Shown: positions 55,390-64,000 of the stretch, in pieces
How positions within the stretch are numbered: the first letter of the stretch is position 1
How the letters are laid out: each line of letters starts with the position of its first letter
Origin: Bursaphelenchus xylophilus
Lineage: Eukaryota > Nematoda > Chromadorea > Rhabditida > Aphelenchoididae
Assembly: GCA_904066235.2 (NCBI GenBank)
Contig: CAJFCV020000005.1
Coordinates: forward strand, 2,847,501-2,911,500
Reading direction: 5' to 3'
Length of the DNA stretch: 64,000 nucleotides
Notes under the pieces: model-generated
Database searches by the model: none
What the model was told of the DNA's origin: nothing
Seen by the model: only the letters and a program-made list of their open reading frames with translations
Made by a program: the position numbers and the translations under genes

Positions 55390-56027
55390 CATTGTTGAAA
55401 TTTTGGGAATACAGGGATGGACATTCCATGTCTTTGAGCGCCGGTATTTTCGGAGATAGCGGGAAAGTCCAAACACATGTCCTGCTACGGACTTAGGACT
55501 TTGAGTCTGCAAGCGCTCTCAAGATATGCATACAGAAATCTTTCGGAGCCCAAATATGGCCATCGTGGTTTCTAACTGAAGTGCACTGAACCAGAAATGG
55601 CGGTTTTTTAAAAGACGATTTCTGGCTCGCTGCGTCCAGCGATGGACATAGGAAAAAATCGATTTTGAGTTTTTTGCATAAAAATGACCGTCGACATGTG
55701 CTAAGGAAAAGCGAACAACAGTTTTTCCCAATTCTGCCCGGAAGGCATACATTTGCTTAAATTTGTCTTTTTTGGAATTTTCGACCTGGTGACGTCATAG
55801 AAAAAGCAAATCACCCAAAATTTTGCTTGTATACGTTTTCGACCATTGGGAATTCATTTTTTTGAAAATTGAGTCTCTCAGATTACTGTAACATAGGCAT
55901 ATTGTAATCCGGTCGATAAAAATCGACCGTAACTCCTTCGTATCAAAAATCCCACAGGATTTTATTTCAGATTCGGAATCAGCATAAAATTCTGCATATT
56001 ATACACATAATGTGAGGTCATAACTAT

Positions 56028-56106
56028 AGGGGGGAGATCGCGTAGTATATTGGATTTTGGCAAAAATTACGTTTGAAAGGTCGCGGGTTCGATCCCCGCT
56101 TGGTGC
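56028..56106 (+). pseudogene. tRNA-like sequence, left arm
   Basis: GCGGGTTCGATCCCCGC is a perfect T-arm with an intact B box. TCGCGTAGTATATTGG upstream resembles a D-arm/A box, and ATTTTGGCAAAAAT could form an anticodon arm. The acceptor stem (GGGGGAG versus TTGGTGC) does not pair, so a working tRNA is unlikely. A SINE head or an odd tRNA are alternatives. Confidence 0.45.
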
Positions 56107-56932
56107 AAATATTGAAAACACGGCGGAAATCGCGTTTAATGGACATCTAAGGGTTATATGAGATACACTAAGCAATTTTAAACATTAATGTATATCTAAT
56201 TGCGATTAAAACTGATTTTATATAATTTTTGGAGACTGAATATGCAAAAAATTAAATTGCTTCAAACCGCTTGAAATTGGCAACACTTATTCTAGGGTCA
56301 ATTGTAAGAAACTTTTCCGTTAACCTTTTTTGGTAGATCACCGTACCATGGATTACTGCAACATTAAACCTGATTTGGTTTTTCGTGTACCACATGGCGC
56401 ATAGAAGTCGGATTGCCATCATTGTGCTCAGAATGGTTAAGAAAGGGTTTTCTTGTGTACAAAAAAACTTTTATGGCTGTACCGTTTGGAATGGCCGAGT
56501 TATTTGACGCACTTTCACCAATTGATTATGACATCAAGACGCGTTGCAATTAAGGTCGAATTTTCTTTCATACATAGAAAGTGGATCTTTTCGCTGTCTA
56601 AAGCCACCAATTAAAACGATTTAATATTTTATGCAAGAACTTTTAAGAAAATTGCTGTTAATCAGGACACGTTTAACGCTACAGTAATCCATGGTACGGT
56701 AATCTACCAAAAAAAGTTAACGGAAAAGTTTCTTACAATTGACTCTAGAATAAGTGTTGTCAATTTCAAGCGGTTTGAAGCAGTTTCATTTTTTGCATAT
56801 TCAGTCTCCAAAAATTATATAAAATCAGTTTTAATCGCAATTAGATATTCATTAATGTTTAAAATTGCTTAGTGTATCTGACATAACCCTTAGGTGTCCA
56901 TTAAACGCGATTTCCGCCGTGTTTTCAATATT

Positions 56933-57011
56933 TGCACCCAGCGGGGATCGAACCCGCGACCTTTCAAACGTCATTTTTGCCAAAATCCAATATACTACGC
57001 GATCTCCCCCC
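56933..57011 (-). pseudogene. tRNA-like sequence, right arm
   Basis: Mirror copy of 56028-56106 with the same perfect T-arm and only a few changes (GACG for TACG before TTTGAAAGG, GGGTGC for TGGTGC at the end). Confidence 0.45.
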
Positions 57012-57443
57012 TGGAGTTATGACCTCACATTATGTGTATAATATGCAGAATTTTATGCTGATTCCGAATCTGAAATAAAATCCTGTGGGATTTTTGATAC
57101 GAAGGAGTTACGGTCGATTTTTATCGACCGGATTACAATATGCCTATGTTACAGCAATCTGAGAGAATTAATTTTCAAAAAAATGAATTCCCAATGGTCG
57201 AAAACGTATACAAGCAAAATTTTGGGTGATTTGCTCTTTCTATGACTTCACCAGGTCGAAAATTCCAAAAAAGACAAATTTAAGCAAATTTATGCCTTCC
57301 GGGCAGAATTGGGAAAAACTGTTGTTCGCTTTTCCTTAGCACATGTCGACGGTCATTTTTATGCAAAAAAGTCAAAATCGATTTTTTCCTATGTCCCGGG
57401 TCCATTACGGGCTGACGCAGCGAGCCAAAAATCGTCTTTTAAA

Positions 57444-58152
57444 TTGATGATTTGGCTTTGGTTGGCTTAAGGCACGTTTTATGCCCTGTCAAAATTGATG
57501 ACTCGGGTAAGTCTTTTTGAAATCAGTCATAAAGTTAAGTTAGAAAATCGCTTGAACGTTTGTGATTGCTACATTTTTTGCTTGATCAGCACCTTGAACA
57601 ATTGGACACCATGAAATTTTAAAGTCAATTTGATTGATATCGCTGTTGTACTAGACTAAGTTCATCTCGACAATTTTTTTGGTAAATAAGCAAAGATATA
57701 ACAATCTTTTGCTCGGTTTACGTGTTCTGTTTTATTTGTCATCATTATGTGAATGTGGAATTTGGACTTTTGGACTATCACTTTGGCCATTGTTTGACAA
57801 CGATTTTGAAGAATGAGGCCTAGTTTTGACACCTTTAATCCGGCATAAATGGAACGTATCTGCGATGACTCATTCGCCCCTGGCGATGAGTTCGATTTCC
57901 AATCTTTGCTACTTCAACAAAAAATTGTTCTGTGGGCGTTCAACAGATCAGTTCTAAACTCCAAAGTCTTGACGAATTGTGAAAAAATGAAGTTCATTCG
58001 ACTGACGTCGGCCTCTTGTTATATTTGAACATCTGTCCGTCAGAGACTGCAGGAAGCACATAGGAATGGGTTGTGATTGGAATGGAATAAGATGTTAAAC
58101 AGTCTCCCCAATGTTTGTCAGCCCTCCCAATTTAAGGCTCCATTCTTTGTCG
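57444..58152. other. Upstream region of ShKT gene C
   Basis: AT-rich, no gene or repeat recognised before the TATA box. Confidence 0.5.
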
Positions 58153-58163
58153 TATATAAAAGG
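58153..58163 (+). promoter_or_regulatory. TATA box of ShKT gene C
   Basis: TATATAAAAGG, 36 bases before the ATG at 58200. Confidence 0.75.
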
Positions 58164-58199
58164 CCCCATTTTGAGAAAGGGTCATCATTTCCCTCCAGT

Positions 58200-59635
58200 A
58201 TGAATCAGTATCTGCTCATAGGCCTCACACTCGCGGCCGTCGCGAACCTAGCATCCAGCGCTTGCTCGGACGACGGCTCCAATTGCCGGCAGTTCTCGGG
58301 AATGTGTCATAACGCGGTTTACGAGTCGATATTGCTGCAATACTGTAAAAGCACTTGCGACAACTGTCCTGGAGTCTGCAAGGATAACTCGCCAAGGTAA
58401 GAGGATGAGATTTGAGTTGATTTTTATAAAATTACGGTCTTTTTTCTTTGAAATGCCGGTGATTTCTATGTTTTGGCTGCGCATTTTTTATCAGTCTGCC
58501 GTGAAAATAGTGAACGCACTGCGCCAATCGCGTCGCTGAGATGAGAAGCGATTTGATTTTCTCGCGACAAAATTCATTCTCTCGGCGGCGATGCGATTTT
58601 GAATGCGACAAAGTGCTCATTATTTTCCCGACAGACTAATATTATTTTTGGAAAACCGCAGAGTACCCTAATCTAGCGTAGTTGAAGCGATTTCCTGGCT
58701 TGCCGGGACAAAACCTTGCTTGTTTTTCGCTTTTTGTTCCTCTGAAAGCAACAAGAATTTTGGACAAACAGGAGAAAAAATTTGTGTTCTGTTTCGCTAG
58801 TGACGCATTACATTTATTATATGTACAAAGCCGTCTTTCCACCGCGAAGCCACAAAGCTATGGGATAAATGTCTTTTCTCTCCGACCTTTTTCCGGATTT
58901 TGCACAGTGTTTCGTCGGAAATGATCGTCCAATGTCATTGCAAGGCAGCAGACAAAATGAGCGCAATATCGCATCGAAAATCGCATCGCCACCGAGAAAA
59001 TGAATTGTGGTGCGACAAAATCAAATTGCTTTTCAATTCAGTGCGATCAGCGCAGTGGCACTGTGATCATTATTTTTCCGATAGAGTGATACACATAATT
59101 TGAAAGCAATCCAAGTTATAATAAATGTAAATAGCATAAAATTAATAAAATTAACATAAAATTTTCTGCTTATCTACAGGGTCTTTCAAGAAACGTGAAG
59201 GAAAGTTAGAGGCAATAAAATTCGGCTGAGTGAGGCGGCGCAGAGACTTCGTCTTTGGAACATGTATTTTTAAGCGGCATTAATTCTTGTCCATGAAATA
59301 ACAAAATTTTAAAGCGCAAACTGAGGTCGCTACGACCTTTTGAAGTAGATGCATTTATACCCCGAAATCCAGTGTTTTTCGGCTGAAAATGATTGAGAAA
59401 TTTCGAATTTTTTCGATTGAAAATCACCAAGAAATGCCGCGGCATGCCGGGGCTTTCGGGACCCTGTATTCCTCTAAATTCAACTTTCAGATGCCCCTCA
59501 TGGAACCGGAATGGATTCTGTCAGAGTGCCTACTACACTTCGGCACACAAAGAGTTGTATTGCGCCAAGACTTGCGGCCTCTGCAAGGACGGCGGCGATA
59601 GCGATGGAGATGGCAGTGGTAGTGGAGGCCGGTAA
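58200..59635 (+). CDS. Secreted double-ShKT-domain protein C
   Basis: Two exons (58200-58396 and 59491-59635) give 113 aa. Signal peptide MNQYLLIGLTLAAVANLASS, ShKT domain 1 (CSDDGSNC to CDNCPG), domain 2 (CKDNSPRC to CGLC) and a Gly/Asp/Ser tail. The phase-2 intron splits an Arg codon between KDNSP and CPSW exactly as in A and B. The intron is swollen to 1.1 kb by three MITEs, against 158 bases in A. The longer frame above the ATG (from 58077) is ignored because the TATA box lies inside it and the signal peptide starts at MNQY. Confidence 0.92.
58489..58640. mobile_element. Family 3 MITE in ShKT gene C intron
   Basis: TATCAGTCTGCCGTGAAAATA to TATTTTCCCGACAGACTAAT. Confidence 0.8.
58940..59090. 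mobile_element. Family 3 MITE in ShKT gene C intron, second copy
   Basis: Worn left end; right end ATTATTTTTCCGATAGAGTGAT. The interior reads GCATCGAAAATCGCATCG. Confidence 0.7.
59177..59466. mobile_element. CAGGGTC-ended MITE (family 14), complete copy
   Basis: TA-CAGGGTCTTTCAAGAAACG at left and GGGACCCTG-TA at right, 290 bp. The relative in the opposite orientation is 44300-44639. It ends 24 bases before exon 2 of ShKT gene C. Confidence 0.8.
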
Positions 59636-59686
59636 ATTTAAAGTTTGTTGGTACAGGCATTTCGACTTTTCATGATTTCAACGAAT

Positions 59687-59692
59687 AATAAA
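59687..59692 (+). terminator. Poly(A) signal of ShKT gene C
   Basis: AATAAA, 52 bases after the stop codon. Confidence 0.7.
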
Positions 59693-60799
59693 CAAAAGCA
59701 ACTATTCGAATGTTTGCATTTCGTAGCCAAATTGTCTGAGTCAGCGGAAATTTGGGGACAAGACTAATTGTAAAATGTTGAATAAAGATTTTTAAACTGA
59801 AGAGAAACAAAACGAAAATTAGTTCAAACTTGCGAACAACACGACCGTAAAAACGAGGATTTTGCACCTACGCAGCAAATATACATAAAACTACAGTGGC
59901 CTCCCAAAAAAGGCCACTGTAACCCTCTCTTGTTTCTCGGCTTTTCATCGAAACTCGTTGTAAATCATCTCGTCAACAAACATCGTAAAACTTTTACTAG
60001 TAATAAAAGCCCTCGGTAGAACGCCTCGGAACTGTTGCCTCTCCGCGCGTAATAAATTCGTAGCGGGCAATTTAACTACCGTTCCCTTTTTTTGGAGTGA
60101 CAAGGAAGGGCTCATTCCCAAACCTGAATCCGTATAAGCGAAAGGCGAACCACCTGCGGTGATTTCTCGATGAAATAACGGGAGAATCGGAGGACCGAAA
60201 TTTGAATGGGACTTGTTTTTGCATATAAGGGGGTTTGGGAAGACAGAATTGAATTTATTGGTGATTTGGGCAGGAAAAAAACAAAGTTCTATTTAAATTT
60301 TGGAGAGTGAATTTTGAGGGTTCTAATGCCAACGGGTTGTGGTTTTTTGCCCTGAGGCTTTTTGCAAAATTTGAAAGTATTTAGCTTTGAGTATACACTA
60401 CTTTTAAAGGGCTTTCTAATGGGGTATATTCCTAAGTTATTGGGTCAACTTGTACTTCCCTAGTGAGAGTAAAACCTCTGAACAACAAATCGCGAAGAAA
60501 AGATTTTTATTCACTACAGAAAGGCTTTGTTGTACAGAGGTTCATTTCGGCATAAAATTTATTCTTGAGGCCTCAAAAATTGTTGGTCATAGAAAGGCTT
60601 TGTTGTACGAGAGATAGCGTCTCGTTCAGCTTTCGAACCTTTACGTTCTCAAGTTGTAGAGCCGCCTTATATTGGACAACTTGGACTATGGGATTTAATC
60701 AGCAGGTTGCTGAAGGTTCAGATTATAAATTCTCCCTCGGACTCCAGGTACAGTTGACTTCGCAATACATTTCCTGTTTTAATTCTGAAATTATTCGAT
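59693..60799. other. Intergenic, no gene seen
   Basis: Contains a small hairpin GTGGCCTCCCAAAAAAGGCCAC (about 59897) and a direct repeat AGAAAGGCTTTGTTGTAC (60520 and 60592). No supported ORF. Confidence 0.4.
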
Positions 60800-61024
60800 A
60801 GTTTGCAGCACCGTTTTCTCATACGGTTTCTCAGTCCCGCCCCCTCCTTTCTACATAGATTAATTTTGAAATTTCTTTATTCGTCGCGTTTGTTCGCGAC
60901 ATTCCCCCACTAAGAAGGTGATAACTGACTCACTAATATCAATTTATTTTATTGCATATACTAATAGAAGACAAAGCATCTAAATGACTGCATTACGCAT
61001 TGCGATTAATAGGAAGCTGAAGGT

Positions 61025-61718
61025 TCAGATATATTCTTCATCAGCTAGGTCATCCTGGTACTCGTTGGGCTCTTTTGGTTGTGGGTCGTAGACATGGCTC
61101 GTCGGCCGGCCCGGCCCGTTTCAAATTTTCCGTCGGCCCGGCCCAGCCCGTTCTAAATTTGCTTCGGCCCGGCCCGGGCCGGCCCATTAAAACGAAAGTC
61201 TCCCCAAGTCTAACTCCTTATGACCAAATTTTTTTCTATCATCATGTAAATGGATAAATACTGTGTTCCCTAGCTATCTATAAACAAAAATACCTTTAAA
61301 AAAACCAATTATGTCTTCACATTTCGTTTATTTTCATTATTATTCCCAATTTTCGCTTCGAGATTCTGGATTTTAACTATTTCGGGCCGAGCCGAAATTT
61401 CGGCCCGGGCCGGCCCGGCCCGGGAGCCATGTCTAGTGAGTCGTAGTTGTCCTCAAGATTCTTGATTTGGCCGTTGTTGAGCATTTTTACGAATTTTTTG
61501 TTGAGCGTCTTTCTGGACGTGGCGGAGATATCTGGGCATAGGATTACGTACTCGCAAGGTCCTTCGGGGCAATCAAATGAAGGATGTCCGCGTTTGAAAC
61601 AACTGAAACATCGGTCACTCTTACGGAATGCGTAGAACTTGGAGTAGGGCGACTTAAATCTTAAATCGTGGGCTTGCCCAGCTTGCTTGCAAAAGAGGCC
61701 GTACGTAGGGGAATTCAT
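61025..61718 (-). pseudogene. CCHC zinc-knuckle ORF split by a hAT-like MITE
   Basis: The minus-strand frame from 61718 encodes a CX2CX4HX4C knuckle (CFSCFKRGHPSFDC), typical of retrotransposon Gag and of some RNA-binding proteins. It runs into the MITE at 61435. On the other side, 61080 down to a TGA at 61025-61027 continues in an acidic frame. Leaving out the MITE and one copy of its 8-bp duplication would make the two parts one frame. The frame is also open for about 22 codons above 61718 to a TAG. No reverse transcriptase or protease was recognised, so host gene or retrotransposon origin is unresolved. Confidence 0.6.
61089..61435. mobile_element. hAT-like MITE with 8-bp target duplication
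   Basis: 347 bp with perfect 12-bp ends TAGACATGGCTC and GAGCCATGTCTA, followed inward by GC-rich CGGCCGGCCCGGCCCG. Flanks are GTGGGTCG (61081-61088) and GTGAGTCG (61436-61443), an 8-bp duplication with one mismatch. An 8-bp duplication with TAG ends fits the hAT superfamily. Partial relatives are at 21000-21055 and 62570-62625. Confidence 0.85.
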
Positions 61719-61824
61719 TTTGATCGTAATTTTCTTGATTTGGTGGTCGGCATTTATAGTATCCTCATCATAGCTGAGCTACTCGTTATTCACAGATGAT
61801 TTAGGTTTCCGTTTTTTGCATATG

Positions 61825-62118
61825 TTACGGCAAAAGGGGCGGAGATCGTGCCACTTTCTCCTGATTATCTTGCTTCTGCTTTCGCAATGGTGAGCTGTCG
61901 TTTGGATTTGTTGAAATACGGTAGTAACTTGACGTAATTTTAATGATTTGGCTTTCTTTTCGTTCTGTAGAAATTACAATATCTGATAAAAAATGCTGAA
62001 TGAATATTTGCCTACAATTGTTGTTCGTGTCCACATCCGAGGTTGATGAGACGGAAGGACTGTATCCTTTCTTTTCTGTTCTCCCTTCTCCGGAGGGGCA
62101 ACTTCCTTTTATAGCCAT
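61825..62118 (-). other. Ser/Lys-rich ORF upstream of the zinc-knuckle ORF
   Basis: 97 codons on the same strand as the zinc-knuckle ORF, low complexity, no domain seen. It could be a decayed earlier part of the same protein. Confidence 0.25.
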
Positions 62119-62310
62119 GGCTCGGCTTCCAGAAGTTGTGGTGTTTCTTAATTCCCGCTGATTTCTTGGTACATTTCATGCCTTACAATTAATGTTGAAA
62201 TTATGTCGATATTTTTGTTCTTCGTACGGTCTCCCTAGTCCCGCCCCCTTCTTTCTACATTGACTGGTTTCAAATTTCTTTAATTTCTTTATTTATCGCG
62301 TTGTTCATGA

Positions 62311-64000
62311 CATATAATTTACAGAGATCCAAAATTTGAAGAATTTTGCTTTCGACTTACTGCATATTTTACCACGAATCGCTTGCATATTCTATCCGTT
62401 TTTTAAATGTGGAAGTTATTCTGACCACAGCCAGAGAAGCGTTTGCATTTTTACACCTGCAGTTATAATATATATTATATTTCTTTGTTTTGATGATTGG
62501 AATGACCAATTTGAGGTTATTATATAATACATACATATAAACGGATCCCTCATGGCAATGCAACAAAATTAGACATTAGGCCGGGCCGGAGATTGCGGCC
62601 CGGCCCGTGAGCCGAACATCTCGCTAATTTATTGTGGTATGTCAAAGACGGAGCCAATGAAAAAGCTCCAAGAAATTTTCAGTCTCAACGCCTTTAATTT
62701 TATACATATATACACCGAATTTTCAAAAAATCAAAGCCTAGCCCGCAAATTCTGAAGAAATTTTGAGCATAGTGTTCTATACTCCGCCGATTTAGTTTGG
62801 ACCAGTCTGATAACTCGAGAACGGTTACATATATGAACTCCATTCCTTCAACAAGTTTGATCACCAGTCTATTCTATGTTTAACAGTAGCAAAATATTTC
62901 CTCTGCCTTATAAAGCCTATTGGCGACTATAGGCATTTCTCCAGTCTCCCTTTCCTTCCTCCATGCTTCAATTTCATCCCTACTTAATACTGTAGTGCAA
63001 TTTTTGCCCTTTGATTCCACCCACTTCTCAACTTTACATTTCCACTTTAATGACGTCCTTGTATGTTTATCGGACTTTATCCTACTGTTGCGCAACTCTC
63101 ACCAAGTTCTCCGAAGCTTACCATTCCCAACTTGACAGCTGATGTAGCGCACGTCAGACGGGCTTTTAATTTGAATTTTTTTTGTTCCTTTGCAAAGCGC
63201 TTCTCACACTAAAATAACCTTGAGGGCCTCTTGTCGTTCGTTTTTTAGTCCGAATTTTTTGGCGTTTTTGATCCGGAAGAAACGAAAGAGGAGGAGGAAC
63301 GGTTCAAAGAAAAATAAAAAATAAAGAAAACGGCTAATTTTGGTAAATGGCACTTTCAGGTGGTATTTACAGAGAGAGAAAAAACTCTGAAGACTGGCGA
63401 AATAAATTCTAATTATGTGGTTTGGGTTTTGACGGTACCGAATTTTTTGGTGAAATCCGGTTCAACCAAGAGATGTCATGGTATCTTTTGGTTGGAAGAG
63501 AACACATATATAGATCAATGTGAGACGCTTCGATTTTCACGGGCCATATATCAGAATCCTGAAAATTTGAGCTGGCGCTTTTCAGAGGATAATCGACCCG
63601 GGGCGTTTTCAAGTTTTTTTCAGGCTAGGCCCGGCTCTGCTTACTAAAACAAAAATTCAGATAATTGGTTAGAAAATCTACACTGGTGTTGCCCGTCCCC
63701 ATAAAACCTTGACTTGCAGTCTCTTTCAACTAGCCATGTCCTTGATTTGCCTTGAAAATATATAATTTTGGCCTCAACAAAATGCCCGGAATTTAGAATG
63801 TTAGTAAAACGACATATAAAACCTTTTTTTATGTAGTAGGGAACTGGTAGATCAACGAGAGCATGACAAGTCCAAAGGCGACTACAAATGAAGGTTTTGA
63901 AAAAGTGGGCCAGCGACCTATGGGTGTGGCTAGCCAGAAAATCAAAGAAAAAGGATTTTTACCCCTATTGTTCGGCCGCGAATTTTGGAAAACCAGTTGG
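62311..64000. other. Degenerate DNA to the window end
   Basis: A GGCCGGGCC-rich scrap at 62570-62625 matches hAT-like MITE tips. A charged minus ORF at 62880-63095 (WKCKVEKWVESKGKN) looks protein-like but has no recognisable family or boundaries. Otherwise nothing supported. Confidence 0.35.

Larger units (their letters stand above)
55606..57443. repeat. 1.84-kb palindrome with a tRNA-like sequence in each arm
   Basis: Arms 55606-56360 and 56680-57443 are reverse complements with only scattered differences. The outer tips are AAAAGACGATTT and the inner tips CCATGGATTACTG. The loop of about 320 bases is unique DNA. Each arm contains the same tRNA-like stretch (56028-56106 plus, 56933-57011 minus). 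I see no transposase and no clear target duplication, so the element type is open: a giant foldback transposon or an inverted segmental duplication. Confidence 0.9.
60800..62310. repeat. About 90-bp direct repeat flanking the zinc-knuckle region
   Basis: 60800-60905 and 62215-62310 share CCCGCCCCCTCCTTTCTACAT (second copy CCCGCCCCCTTCTTTCTACAT), then AATTTCTTTA and TATCGCG. The pair encloses the zinc-knuckle ORF. They could be remnants of long terminal repeats. Confidence 0.55.

Noticed and set aside
56028..56106. Functional tRNA gene
   Set aside because: The T-arm is perfect, but the acceptor stem does not pair and the D-arm is weak.

Overview
The window is nuclear DNA of a nematode. The protein-coding genes are intron-rich with short TTTCAG/TTTTAG acceptors. 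Several first exons begin a few bases after such an acceptor, which is how spliced-leader trans-splicing sites look. The recognisable products match nematode genes in exact length: RAB-1 (205 aa), RPL-2 (260 aa), BBS-8/TTC8 (500 aa), a 155-aa OIG-4-like single-Ig protein and three double-ShKT secreted proteins. An EXT2-type exostosin is also present. To my knowledge Caenorhabditis has only rib-1 and rib-2 in this family, so the species is probably a nematode outside Caenorhabditis. I cannot name it.

Layout. 0-9 kb: a piggyBac-like foldback (1003-2241), two clusters of a 9-base GCACNGTGC palindrome, and a nine-exon four-TM LAPTM-like gene on the minus strand (3879-8719). 9-24 kb: mostly repeats, with oig-4 (15125-17361, plus), a C-terminal membrane-protein exon (18280-18612, minus) and a decayed mariner (21720-23199). 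24-31 kb: rab-1 (plus), a small single-TM PPxY protein (minus) and rpl-2 (plus). 31-43 kb: three minus-strand genes head to tail: a cysteine-rich membrane protein, chch-3 (MICOS subunit MIC19) and the EXT2-like glycosyltransferase. 44-50 kb: bbs-8 with a perfect RFX/DAF-19 X-box, followed by an unrecognised basic coiled-coil protein. 51-60 kb: three paralogous double-ShKT genes separated by repeats and a 1.84-kb palindrome. 60-64 kb: a zinc-knuckle ORF split by a hAT-type MITE, and degenerate DNA.

The unusual feature of the window is its density of inverted-repeat DNA. At least fourteen families of short terminal-inverted-repeat or foldback elements are visible, most with several copies in the window. 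They are nested in one another and sit in introns of nearly every gene. Target-site duplications can be read for a hAT-like element (8 bp), a Transib-like family (5 bp, ends beginning CAC), a piggyBac-like element (TTAA) and several TA-flanked families. Tandem minisatellites (17-bp, about 20-bp and about 145-bp units) explain most of the long meaningless ORFs. The host genes do not form one pathway. They cover trafficking (rab-1), translation (rpl-2), cilia (bbs-8), mitochondrial cristae (chch-3), heparan sulfate synthesis (EXT2-like) and secreted or surface proteins (oig-4, ShKT trio). I found no CRISPR array, prokaryotic gene, prophage or rRNA gene.
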